Origin: JBBCJM01 sp037190175
GTDB taxonomy: Bacteria > Pseudomonadota > Alphaproteobacteria > Rhodobacterales > Rhodobacteraceae
DNA length: 52,801 nucleotides
NCBI GenBank assembly: GCA_037190175.1
Contig: JBBCJM010000038.1
Span: forward strand, 1 to 52,801
Reading direction: 5' to 3'
Position numbers and translations under genes: made by a program
Notes under the pieces: generated by a model
The model's database searches: none
Told to the model about the DNA's origin: nothing
What the model saw: the letters and a program-made list of their open reading frames with translations, nothing else
Shown: piece by piece, positions 7,070 through 15,047 of the stretch
How positions within the stretch are numbered: the first letter of the stretch is position 1
Layout of the letters: every line of letters starts with the position of its first letter

Positions 7070-8278
7070 ATGCCCGTCTCCGATTTCCCGATGACCCGTC
7101 GCGGCCTGATCGCCGGTTCGGCCGCCCTCGGCGCCGGTCTGGCGCTGGGCTTCCATCCCGTCCGCGCGCAGTCGCCCGGCCCGGTGCGGCTGGGCGCGCT
7201 GCTGCCGCTTTCCGGCCCGCTGTCCCAGTTCGGGCCCGAGATCGCCGCCGCCCACCGCGCGGTGATCGAAGAGGTGAACGCCGCCGGCGGGATGTTCGGC
7301 GCCCCGGTAGAATATTTCGCCGAGGACGACCAGAACGTGCCCGACACCGGCCTGCTGGCCACGCGCAAGCTGATGGGGGCCGATGGCGTCTGCGCGGTGA
7401 TGGGGGTGCTGAACTCGGCGGTCGCGGCGGCGATCCTGCCCGCCTGCTGGGAAAACAGGGTGATGGTGCTGGGCGTGGCTTCGTCCGACACGCTGGTCGA
7501 ACTGCCGCACGACGGCTATTTCGTGCGCACCCAGCCGCATACCGTGCTGCAGGGCCACAAGCTGGCCGAGATCGCGCAGGACGAGGGTGCGCAGTCGGTC
7601 TTCGTGCTGGCGCCGCAGCAGCCCTACAGCGCCAACCTGATCGCCGGCATCCGCGCGCAGCTGGAACCTGCGGGCGTGCCGGTGGGCGAGCTGATCTTCG
7701 ACGCCAAGAAGACCTCGTTCCGCTCCGAGGTCGAGGCGGCGCTGCGGGACGAGCCCGGCGCGCTGATCCTGGGCGGCTATCCGCCCGAGAACGTCATCAT
7801 CGCCAAGGAGATCTACCGTGCCGGCTATGAGGGCAAGGTGATCGTGCTGTCGGCCGGCCTGACCCCCACGGTGATCGAGGGCGCGGGCGCCGAGGTGGTG
7901 GAGGGCTGGCTGACCTCGACGCCGGTGGCCGACAGCGGCTCGACCGCCTATCAGCGGCTGGCGGGGCTCTTGAAGGTGGACCAGCCGCATCTGTTCAGCG
8001 CGCAGGCCTATGACCACGTGAACCTCGCGCTTCTGGCCATCGCTCAGGCGGGAGAGGCCACCGGCGCCGCGATCCGCGACAACATCCGCGCGGTGGGCGA
8101 CGAGAGCGGAACGGCAGTGGACAACGCGCTGGACGGCATCGTGGCCATCGCGGCGGGGCAGAGGGTCAACTACCTGGGCGCCTCGGGCCCCTGCAAGTTC
8201 GAGCCGAACGGCAACATCAGGGTGACCATCTTCGATACGCTGGTGGTCAGGGACGGCAAGCTGGTCTCCGCCGCATGA
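7070..8278 (+). CDS. livK: Periplasmic substrate-binding protein of the HAAT importer, Tat-exported
   Basis: A 402-residue periplasmic binding protein. The N-terminus has a twin-arginine signal (MTRRGLIAGSAALGAGLALG) ending near RAQS, so it probably leaves the cell folded. The mature part begins VRLGALLPLSGPLSQFGPEI, the standard opening of type-I periplasmic binding proteins for amino acids and amides. The ATG at 7070 follows GGGGAGAG; an in-frame upstream extension overlaps livF and is not used. The next permease gene overlaps as ATGATG at the stop. The Tat signal is common in amide- and urea-type members and less so in true Leu/Ile/Val binders, which weakly supports a different ligand (inference). 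Confidence 0.9.
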   Translation: MPVSDFPMTRRGLIAGSAALGAGLALGFHPVRAQSPGPVRLGALLPLSGPLSQFGPEIAAAHRAVIEEVNAAGGMFGAPVEYFAEDDQNVPDTGLLATRKLMGADGVCAVMGVLNSAVAAAILPACWENRVMVLGVASSDTLVELPHDGYFVRTQPHTVLQGHKLAEIAQDEGAQSVFVLAPQQPYSANLIAGIRAQLEPAGVPVGELIFDAKKTSFRSEVEAALRDEPGALILGGYPPENVIIAKEIYRAGYEGKVIVLSAGLTPTVIEGAGAEVVEGWLTSTPVADSGSTAYQRLAGLLKVDQPHLFSAQAYDHVNLALLAIAQAGEATGAAIRDNIRAVGDESGTAVDNALDGIVAIAAGQRVNYLGASGPCKFEPNGNIRVTIFDTLVVRDGKLVSAA

Positions 8279-9141
8279 TGCGAGACCTCGGCCAGCTTCT
8301 GGTCAACGGGCTGATCGCGGGCACCGAGATCGGGCTGGCCGCGGTCGGCTTCAGCCTGGTCTATGCCGTGCTGAAGATGTCGAACTTCGCCATCGGCTCG
8401 ATCATGACGGTCGGGGCCTATGCGGCCTGGATGGGCAATGTCTGGCTGGGACTGCCGGTGGCGGCGGCGCTGGTCTGCGCGTTTCTGGGCGCGGGGCTGG
8501 TGGGCGCCGCGGGCGACCGGCTGGTGTTGCGCCCTCTGCGCGGGCAGGCGGCGCTGACGCTGGCCATCGCCTCGATGGCGATGGGGCTGGTGATCGAGAA
8601 CATCATCCGCTTCTTCTTCGGCAACGATTTCATGTCCTTCGACACGCCGGTGCTGCGCGATATCCGCTGGGCCGGGCTGCGGCTGCCGCCGGTGCAGTTG
8701 CAGAACCTGGCCATCGCGCTGGGGGTGATGCTGGGGCTCTGGGCGCTGCTGCGGCTGACCGCCATCGGCAAGGCGATGCGGGCGGTGGCCGACAACCCGG
8801 GGCTGGCCGAGGTCAAGGGGATCGACCCCGCGCGGATCGGGCTTTTTGCCAATATCGTGGGCCTGGGCATCGCCGGTGTGGCGGGGGCCATGATCGGCAT
8901 CAACGGCGCGGTGGACCCGGTGCTGGGCTTCCGCGTGCTGCTGCCGGTCTTTGCCGCGGCGATCCTCGGCGGCCTCGGCTCGCTGCCCGGCGCGCTGGCC
9001 GGGGCGCTGCTGATCGGGGTGGCCGAGGAAGCCTCGCTCCTGTTCGCGCCGCCGGCGTTCCGCACCGTGACCGGCTTTGCCATCATCCTGGCCGTGCTGT
9101 TCCTGATGCCACGCGGGCTGGCCGGGCTGCGGAGGGGATAG
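8275..9141 (+). CDS. livH: HAAT importer permease (LivH type)
   Basis: A 288-residue inner-membrane permease with about eight hydrophobic segments. LVNGLIAGTEIGLAAVGFSL, the central IGKAMRAVADNPGLAEVKGI (the ATPase-docking loop) and AAILGGLGSLPGALAGALLIG are classic LivH motifs. The start ATG overlaps the livK stop; a second ATG directly follows and either may be used. It pairs with the LivM-type permease 2 bp downstream. Confidence 0.9.
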   Translation: MMRDLGQLLVNGLIAGTEIGLAAVGFSLVYAVLKMSNFAIGSIMTVGAYAAWMGNVWLGLPVAAALVCAFLGAGLVGAAGDRLVLRPLRGQAALTLAIASMAMGLVIENIIRFFFGNDFMSFDTPVLRDIRWAGLRLPPVQLQNLAIALGVMLGLWALLRLTAIGKAMRAVADNPGLAEVKGIDPARIGLFANIVGLGIAGVAGAMIGINGAVDPVLGFRVLLPVFAAAILGGLGSLPGALAGALLIGVAEEASLLFAPPAFRTVTGFAIILAVLFLMPRGLAGLRRG

Positions 9142-9143
9142 GG

Positions 9144-10052
9144 ATGCTGTCCTACATCGTCGCCGCGCTGATCCTGTGCTGCATCTATGCGCTGCTGGCG
9201 CAGGCGCTGAACCTGGTCTGGGGGATCACCGGGCTGATCAACCTCGGCCTGCTCGGCTATTACGCCGTGGGCGCCTATGCCACCGCGCTGCTCACCCTGC
9301 GGGCGGGGGTGCCGGTCTGGCTCTCGATCCCCCTTTCGGCGGCGCTGGCCGGGGTGGTGGGGGTGCTGACCTTCGCCGCATTGCGCCGGCTGTCCGAGGA
9401 ATACCTGGCCATCGTCACCCTGGGCTTCGCCGAGGCGCTGCGGGTGGTCTGCGAGAATGCCATCGGCATCACCAACGGCACCGACGGCATCAGCCGCATC
9501 CCCCGCCCGGTCGACGGGCTGAGCTTTGCCGCCTTCGAAGGCTGGTATCTGGGGCTGATGCTGGCGGTGGTGGCCGCGGTCGCCCTGCTGATGGAACGGC
9601 TGCGCGCCGCGCCCTTCGGCCGGATGCTGCGGGCGATCCGCGAGGATCCGGCGGTGGCCGCCGCCGCCGGCAAGAACGTGTTCTTCGCCGAGTTGCGCAG
9701 CTTTGCGGTGGGGGCGGCGGTCATGGGCCTGGCCGGGGCTCTCTACAGCCATTACATCAGCTTCGTCTCGCCCGAGATCTTCCAGCTGCAGACGCTGATC
9801 TACATCTTCTTCGCCGTGGTGCTGGGCGGCAAGGGGAATACCCTGGGCGTCCTGATCGGCACGGTGGCGGTGGTGCTGATCCTGGAAGTAACGCGCTTTG
9901 CCGCCGCCGGGCTGCCGGTGCTGACCGCGGTGCAGGCCGGCGCGCTGCGCATCGCGCTGATCGGGGTGCTGTTCATCGTCATCATCCAGACCCGCGCCCG
10001 CGGCATCTTGCCCGAGCCGCGCGCCCGCCATGAACCGCCGGCGCGCGGGTGA
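9144..10052 (+). CDS. livM: HAAT importer permease (LivM type)
   Basis: A 302-residue inner-membrane permease, last gene of the importer operon. It has the LivM pattern: GLINLGLLGYYAVGAYATAL near the N-terminus, EEYLAIVTLGFAEALR, the docking loop PFGRMLRAIREDPAVAAAAG and VVLGGKGNTLGVLIGT. The ATG at 9144 comes after GGGATAGGG at the livH stop. The gene ends 7 bp from the convergent gntR stop, with no room for a separate terminator. Confidence 0.9.
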   Translation: MLSYIVAALILCCIYALLAQALNLVWGITGLINLGLLGYYAVGAYATALLTLRAGVPVWLSIPLSAALAGVVGVLTFAALRRLSEEYLAIVTLGFAEALRVVCENAIGITNGTDGISRIPRPVDGLSFAAFEGWYLGLMLAVVAAVALLMERLRAAPFGRMLRAIREDPAVAAAAGKNVFFAELRSFAVGAAVMGLAGALYSHYISFVSPEIFQLQTLIYIFFAVVLGGKGNTLGVLIGTVAVVLILEVTRFAAAGLPVLTAVQAGALRIALIGVLFIVIIQTRARGILPEPRARHEPPARG

Positions 10053-10059
10053 CGGCGCG

Positions 10060-11046
10060 TCAGGCCGGCTGGGTCAGCCCCGCCCGGCGCAGCACGCCCA
10101 GCCGCGGCAGCAGGCGCGCCTCGGCGTCGCGCAGGTCCGGCGCATAGCCCAGCTCGAACGCCGGCGTGCCCGGCGCCAGCGCGGCCACCCGCTGCGCGCC
10201 GCTGGAATGGACGATGGCATCGGCCGCCCGCAGCTTGGCGGCCAGGTCGGGCGCATCGGCCAGCAGCGTCTCGGCCACCACGACCTGCGGCGCGGCGGCC
10301 AGGATGGTGGGCCGCAGCGTGGCCACGTAATCGGCCACGGCCGCCACCGCCACGATGCGGGTCCCCGCTGGCAGCGCGGCCAGCCGCGCCTGCGTCGCCG
10401 CCGAAAGCTCCAGCCGCAGCGGCAGGATGTTGGCGGGATGGCCGGAGAGGATCGTGCGCAGCTCCTTCTCGCGGTGGGCCAGCGCCAGCACCGCATCGGC
10501 CGCCGCGCAGTCGCGCCGCGCCCCCTCGTCGGCGCGCAGGCGGTCGATCTCGTAAAGGTCGATCCGGTCGGTGGAATAAAGCAGGACGCGCAGGTCGGCG
10601 GCATAGCTTTCCAGCGCCTGCCGGAACGGCCCGGCCAGCGCGATCCGCAGCGGCGAGCGCGAGGCCAGCTGCGCCTGCGCGCTGATCATGTCGATCAGGG
10701 TGGGGAAGTCGAGCTTCTCCCGTTCGGCGCATTGCAGAAGCGCGTCGATGCGCGCCCGCAGGTCGGCCAGATCGGGGCGGGCGGGCTGTTCGGGTTCGGG
10801 CCGGGGGGTGAAGGCGCCCAGCCCGCGGCGGATCTCGATCAACCCGCTGTCGGCCAGCTGGCGGTAGACCTGATTGACCGTCATCACCGCGATTCCCAGC
10901 TGTTCGGCCAGTTCGCGCACCGAGGGCAGCCGCGACCCCGGCGGCAGCCCGCCGTTCGACAGGAGCAGTTCCAGCAGGCCGCGCAACTGGCGGTTCACCG
11001 GAATCGGCAGGCTCTTGTCGATGTGGCTCGAATCCAGCGGATACAT
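10060..11046 (-). CDS. GntR-family transcriptional regulator
   Basis: A 328-residue regulator. Residues 15-80 are a GntR winged helix: PVNRQLRGLLELLLSNGGLPPGSRLPS, then VRELAEQLGIAVMTVNQVYRQLADSGLI. The C-terminal 250 residues are not an FCD, UTRA or aminotransferase domain that I can recognise; they alternate helices and short hydrophobic strands (GTRIVAVAAVADYVATL; QVVVAETLLAD) as in a Rossmann-like ligand-binding fold. I chose the ATG at 11046 (MYPLDSSHIDKSLPIPVNRQ) because GGGAG precedes it; an in-frame ATG at 11100 is less likely. It is divergent from hyuA, and the 22-bp palindromes at 11179 and 4482 are its likely targets (inference). Confidence 0.85.
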   Translation of the reverse strand: MYPLDSSHIDKSLPIPVNRQLRGLLELLLSNGGLPPGSRLPSVRELAEQLGIAVMTVNQVYRQLADSGLIEIRRGLGAFTPRPEPEQPARPDLADLRARIDALLQCAEREKLDFPTLIDMISAQAQLASRSPLRIALAGPFRQALESYAADLRVLLYSTDRIDLYEIDRLRADEGARRDCAAADAVLALAHREKELRTILSGHPANILPLRLELSAATQARLAALPAGTRIVAVAAVADYVATLRPTILAAAPQVVVAETLLADAPDLAAKLRAADAIVHSSGAQRVAALAPGTPAFELGYAPDLRDAEARLLPRLGVLRRAGLTQPA

Positions 11047-11143
11047 CGTCGCTCCCGGGTGCGCTCCATGCATGTTTCGCAGCATCCTTTCCCGGATCAA
11101 GCGGCAACTGGCCCATGCTATCAGCCCCCGGACCCCGCCGATT

Positions 11144-11159
11144 TATCCCCGCGGGGGTA
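11144..11159 (+). promoter_or_regulatory. 16-bp palindromic operator of hyuAB
   Basis: TATCCCCGCGGGGGTA lies in the 196-bp gntR/hyuA divergent region. It is followed directly by TGGCAG (11160-11165), 17 bp and CTTAAT (11183-11188, four of six matches to a -10 box). The element sits where a LuxR-type activator would contact RNA polymerase. Promoter and role are inferred from position and similarity to the other copies. Confidence 0.6.
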
Positions 11160-11178
11160 TGGCAGGGGCCTGCTCAGG

Positions 11179-11200
11179 GTGTCTTAATCACCTATGACAC
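11179..11200 (+). promoter_or_regulatory. 22-bp inverted repeat overlapping the hyuA -10 region
   Basis: The element has GTGTC and GACAC ends separated by 12 bp and matches the 4482-4503 palindrome at 15 of 22 positions, including both GTGT/ACAC ends and the inner TTA/CTA. It covers the putative -10 hexamer of hyuA (11183-11188), the position expected of a repressor. The divergent GntR protein is the likely binder (inference). Confidence 0.45.
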
Positions 11201-11242
11201 GCAGCGGCGGCCGTGCAGGCCGCCCGGAGGGAGACAACCGAA

Positions 11243-13303
11243 GTGGCCAAGACGAGGCGTCGCTATCGCATCGGCATCGATGTCGGCGGAACCTTCACCG
11301 ACCTGCAGATCCTCGATCAGGTCTCGGGCCGGGTCAGCGAGTTCAAGATCGCCACCACGCCCGAGGATCCGGCCATCGGCATCCTGGCCGGGTTGCAGGG
11401 CGCCGCTGGGCGCTTCGGCTTCGACCTGTCCGAGATCGACCTGATCGTGCATGGCACCACCATCGCGACCAATGCGGTGCTGGAACACAAGCTGCACAAG
11501 GTGGCGCTGGTGACCACCGCCGGGTTCGAGGACATCATCGAGATCGCCCGCCATTCCCGCCGCAACATCTATGGCCTTTACGCCGAACGCCGGCGGCTTC
11601 TGGTCGAACGCCCGCTGCGCTTCGGCCTGGACGAGCGGATCGGCGCCACCGGGGCGGTGGAGCGGCCGGTGGATCCGGCGCAGGTCACGGCCATCGCCGA
11701 AAGGATCGCCGCGATGCAGGTGGGCGCGGTCGCCGTCTGCCTGCTGAACGCCTATGTCAATCCGGCGCATGAGCAAGAGGTCGGCGTCCTTCTGGCCGAG
11801 CTTTTGCCCGACCTGCCGGTGTCGCTGTCCACCGCGCTCAGCCCCGAGATCCGGGAATACGAGCGCAGCTCGACCGTGGTGCTGAACGCGGCGCTTGTTC
11901 CCATCGTGGCGGGCTACATGCAGCGGCTGCGCCGGCGGCTGGCCGAGGCGGGGGTCGGGGCCGGGGTGCTGGTGCTGCAATCGAACGGCGGCTCCAGCCT
12001 GCCCGAACGGGCGGCGCGCGAACCGGCGCGGCTGCTGCTGTCGGGTCCCTGCGGCGGCGCCACCGCCGCCGAGCGGCTGGCCGAGACCACCGGCCTGCCC
12101 GATCTGGTGGCGGTGGACATGGGCGGCACCTCGTTCGACATCTCGATCATCCGCGGCGGCCGGGTCACCCGCGTGGCCGAGGGCGAGGTGGACGGCTGCC
12201 CCGTGCGCCTGCCGATGGCCGAGATCGCCACCATCGGCGCCGGCGGCGGCTCGATCGCCTGGATCGACGAGGCCGGGCGGCTGCGGGGGGGGCCGCAGAG
12301 CGCGGGCTCGGCGCCGGGGCCGGCCTGCTATGGCCGCGGCGGCACCAGCGCCACGGTGACCGACGCCAACCTGGTGCTGGCGCGGATGGACGGGCAGGGG
12401 TTCATGGGCGGCACCATGCCGCTGGACCTGGAGGCCGCGCGCGAGGCGATCCGCCGGACGGTCTGCGATCCGCTGTCGCTGGGGCTGGAAGAGGCGGCCG
12501 AAGGGATCGTCGCCATCACCGCCTCGCACATGGCGAACGCCATCCGGCTGGCGCTGTTCGAACGCGGGCTGGACCCAGAGGATTTCGTGCTGGTCTCCTT
12601 CGGCGGGGCCGGCGGCCTGCATTCGGCGCTGGTGGCGGAAGAGGCGGGGCTGTCGCGCATCGTCTATCCCCGCGGCGCCAGCACCCTGTCGGCTTATGGA
12701 ATGCTGTGGACCGACATCCTGCACGATTTCGCCCGCACCCGCATCGCCCCCGCCACGCCCGACCGTATCGCCGAGTTCCAGCAGATCGTGGACGGGATGC
12801 TGGACGAGGGCGAACGGGCGCTGGAGAACGACGGCCTGCCGCCCGAGGCGCGCGAACTGACCCTGCAACTCGACCTGCGTTATCGCGGGCAGGGGTATGA
12901 GCTGACGGTGCCGATGCCCTCGACCCGGCTCGACCCGGCGGCGCTGGAGGCGGCGGTGGCCGCGTTCCACGTGCTGCACCGGCAGCGGTTCTCCTATGCC
13001 GATCCCGGGGGGGTGGTGGAACTGGTCACCCTGCGGCTGACCGCCCGCGGGGTGCTGCCCAAGGGCCGGCAGGACGATTATGCCCCAGCCGCCCCGCCTC
13101 CCGCGGGCCGCCGCCGCATCTTCCTGCGCGGCGGCTGGACCGAGGTGCCGGTGCTGGCCCGCGCCGGGGTGCCGGCCGGGGGCATGGCCGGCCCGCTGCT
13201 GGTCGAAGAGGAATTCACCACCATCCTCGTCCCGCAGGGCTGGCGGCTGTGGCTGCGCCCGGACGGCGAATTGATGGCCGAACGCAAGGAGACCGCATCG
13301 TGA
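11243..13303 (+). CDS. hyuA: Hydantoinase/oxoprolinase subunit A, copy 1
   Basis: A 686-residue ATP-binding subunit of the hydantoinase/5-oxoprolinase family, which uses ATP to open cyclic amides. The actin-like nucleotide site is clear: IDVGGTFTD (residues 12-20), VDMGGTSFDI (about 291-300) and FGGAGGLHSALVAEE later on. I chose the GTG at 11243 because GGAGGGAGA lies 8 bp upstream and the next residues (AKTRRRYRIGIDVGG) are typical; an in-frame ATG at 11213 has no ribosome site. The stop overlaps the start of subunit B (GTGA). N-methylhydantoinase, acetone-carboxylase-like and oxoprolinase members are all possible, so the substrate is open. Confidence 0.9.
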   Translation: MAKTRRRYRIGIDVGGTFTDLQILDQVSGRVSEFKIATTPEDPAIGILAGLQGAAGRFGFDLSEIDLIVHGTTIATNAVLEHKLHKVALVTTAGFEDIIEIARHSRRNIYGLYAERRRLLVERPLRFGLDERIGATGAVERPVDPAQVTAIAERIAAMQVGAVAVCLLNAYVNPAHEQEVGVLLAELLPDLPVSLSTALSPEIREYERSSTVVLNAALVPIVAGYMQRLRRRLAEAGVGAGVLVLQSNGGSSLPERAAREPARLLLSGPCGGATAAERLAETTGLPDLVAVDMGGTSFDISIIRGGRVTRVAEGEVDGCPVRLPMAEIATIGAGGGSIAWIDEAGRLRGGPQSAGSAPGPACYGRGGTSATVTDANLVLARMDGQGFMGGTMPLDLEAAREAIRRTVCDPLSLGLEEAAEGIVAITASHMANAIRLALFERGLDPEDFVLVSFGGAGGLHSALVAEEAGLSRIVYPRGASTLSAYGMLWTDILHDFARTRIAPATPDRIAEFQQIVDGMLDEGERALENDGLPPEARELTLQLDLRYRGQGYELTVPMPSTRLDPAALEAAVAAFHVLHRQRFSYADPGGVVELVTLRLTARGVLPKGRQDDYAPAAPPPAGRRRIFLRGGWTEVPVLARAGVPAGGMAGPLLVEEEFTTILVPQGWRLWLRPDGELMAERKETAS

Positions 13304-14943
13304 GCGCCGAGGCCATCAACCCGATCCGGCTGGAAATGCTGCGCAACGCGCTGATCGCGGCCGCCGAGGAGATGAGCGTGGCGGTGTTCCGCACCTCGCG
13401 CTCGACCACGGTGCGCGAGATGCTGGACTATTCCACCGCCGTCTTCGACCCCCAGGGCCGGGTCGTGGGCCAGTCCTCGCGCATCCCGATGCACCTGAAC
13501 ACCATGGCGCCCTGCCTGGCCGCAGTGCTGCGCGACCATCTGCCCGCCGAGGTGCTGGACGAAGGCGACGTGATCCTGATCAACGATCCCTATTGCGGCG
13601 CCCAGCACCTGCCCGACATCACCACCTTCCAGCCGGTGTTCCACGAAGGGGCGCTGATCGGCTTTACCGGCGCCATGCTGCACCACACCGACGTGGGCGG
13701 GGGCAGCGCCGGCAGCTACAACGCCGCCGCGCGCGACATCTTCGCCGAGGGGCTGCGGCTGCCGCCGGTGCGCATCCTGCGCCGGGGCGAATGGAACGAC
13801 GACCTCTTGAAGGTGATCCTGCAGAACGTCCGCGACCCCGAGGCGCTGTTGGGCGACCTGCGGTCGCAGGTGGCGGCCTGCGCCATCGGCGAGACCAACC
13901 TGCGCCGGCTGGTGGTGCGCTACGGCACGGCCTTCATCGCGCAGGCCGAGGAACAGATCCTCGACCAGTCCGAGGCCGAGATGCGGGCGCGGCTGGCCGC
14001 GCTGCCGCGCGGGGTCTACGAATTTTCCGACTGGGTGGACGACGACGGCATCTCGGACCGTTCCTACGAGATCCGGGTGCGGATGACGGTGGGCGACAGC
14101 GAGGTGCACATCGACTTCACCGGCACGTCCGAACAGGCGGCAGGCACCATCAATTGCACGCTGAACATCACCATGTGCTGCGTCTATTACGCGGTGATGG
14201 CCGGGGTGGGAGGCGATATCGCGGCCAATTCGGGCTGCTACCGGCCGATCACCGTGACCGCGCCCGAAGGGTCCATCGTCAACTGCCGCTATCCCGCGCC
14301 GGTGGTGAACCGAATCACCGTGGGCCACCGCGTGGTCACCACCATCCTGGGCGCCTTCGCCAGGGCGCTGCCCGACCGCATCCCGGCGGCCTATTACAGC
14401 GGCACCTTCGCGCTGTTCCTGGAAACGGTCGAGGACAGCGGCCGACGCAGCATCTACATGGATTGCGACGTGGGCGGCTGGGGGGGCGAGCCCGGAGCGG
14501 ACGGCGCCAATGCGCTGTCGGCGGGGCTGCACAACCTCAACACCGTGCCGCTGGAGATGCTGGAGGCCAAGCATCCGATCACCTTCACCCGCTTCGCCCT
14601 GCGCCCGGATTCCGGCGGCGCGGGGCAGTGGCGCGGCGGGCTGGGCACCATCCGCGAATACCGGCTGGACGCGCCGCGGGCGATCCTGTCCACCTCGGGC
14701 GACCGGGTGAAGTTCGCGCCCTATGGCGTGGACGGCGGCGGGCCGGGGGCGACCGCGGTCTATGCCCTGCGCAAGGCCGACGGGACCGAGCGGCGCCTGC
14801 CCAGCAAGTCGGCCGGCATCCCGCTGGAACGGGGCGACACGGTGATCCTGATGACGGCCGGCGGCGGCGGCTACGGCGACCCCGCGGCCCGCGACCCGGC
14901 CGCGGTGGCGGCCGACCTGCGCGCGGGCTACGTCGGCGGCTGA
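13300..14943 (+). CDS. hyuB: Hydantoinase/oxoprolinase subunit B, copy 1
   Basis: A 547-residue B subunit. Typical features are INPIRLEMLRNALIAAAEEM at the N-terminus, DYSTAVFDPQGRVVGQSSRIPMHL, the ILINDPYCGAQHLPDIT metal-site region, GWGGEPGADGANALS and a glycine-rich C-terminus GGGGYGDP. The start is a GTG at 13300 overlapping the subunit A stop, with AAGGAGA 8 bp upstream; an in-frame ATG at 13249 lies deep inside hyuA and is rejected. It acts as a complex with HyuA. It ends just before a long hairpin that separates it from the convergent second hyuBA pair. Confidence 0.9.
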   Translation: MSAEAINPIRLEMLRNALIAAAEEMSVAVFRTSRSTTVREMLDYSTAVFDPQGRVVGQSSRIPMHLNTMAPCLAAVLRDHLPAEVLDEGDVILINDPYCGAQHLPDITTFQPVFHEGALIGFTGAMLHHTDVGGGSAGSYNAAARDIFAEGLRLPPVRILRRGEWNDDLLKVILQNVRDPEALLGDLRSQVAACAIGETNLRRLVVRYGTAFIAQAEEQILDQSEAEMRARLAALPRGVYEFSDWVDDDGISDRSYEIRVRMTVGDSEVHIDFTGTSEQAAGTINCTLNITMCCVYYAVMAGVGGDIAANSGCYRPITVTAPEGSIVNCRYPAPVVNRITVGHRVVTTILGAFARALPDRIPAAYYSGTFALFLETVEDSGRRSIYMDCDVGGWGGEPGADGANALSAGLHNLNTVPLEMLEAKHPITFTRFALRPDSGGAGQWRGGLGTIREYRLDAPRAILSTSGDRVKFAPYGVDGGGPGATAVYALRKADGTERRLPSKSAGIPLERGDTVILMTAGGGGYGDPAARDPAAVAADLRAGYVGG

Positions 14944-14963
14944 GCGGCACAGCGCATCGCGGC

Positions 14964-15034
14964 CGCTCGTCAAGCCTGACGGCTTTCCTCGCTGAGAGCC
15001 GACAGCGAAGAAAGCCGGACAGGCTTGATGAGCG
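14964..15034. terminator. Long hairpin between convergent hyu operons, probable bidirectional terminator
   Basis: Arms 14964-14994 and 15003-15034 are imperfect inverted repeats of about 31 bp (shared words GCTC, TCAAGCCTG, GGCTTTC, TCGCTG) around an 8-base loop. There is no long T-run on either side. The position between two convergent operons fits a two-way terminator or a processing hairpin. Confidence 0.6.
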
Positions 15035-15047
15035 CCACCCGGGCCGG

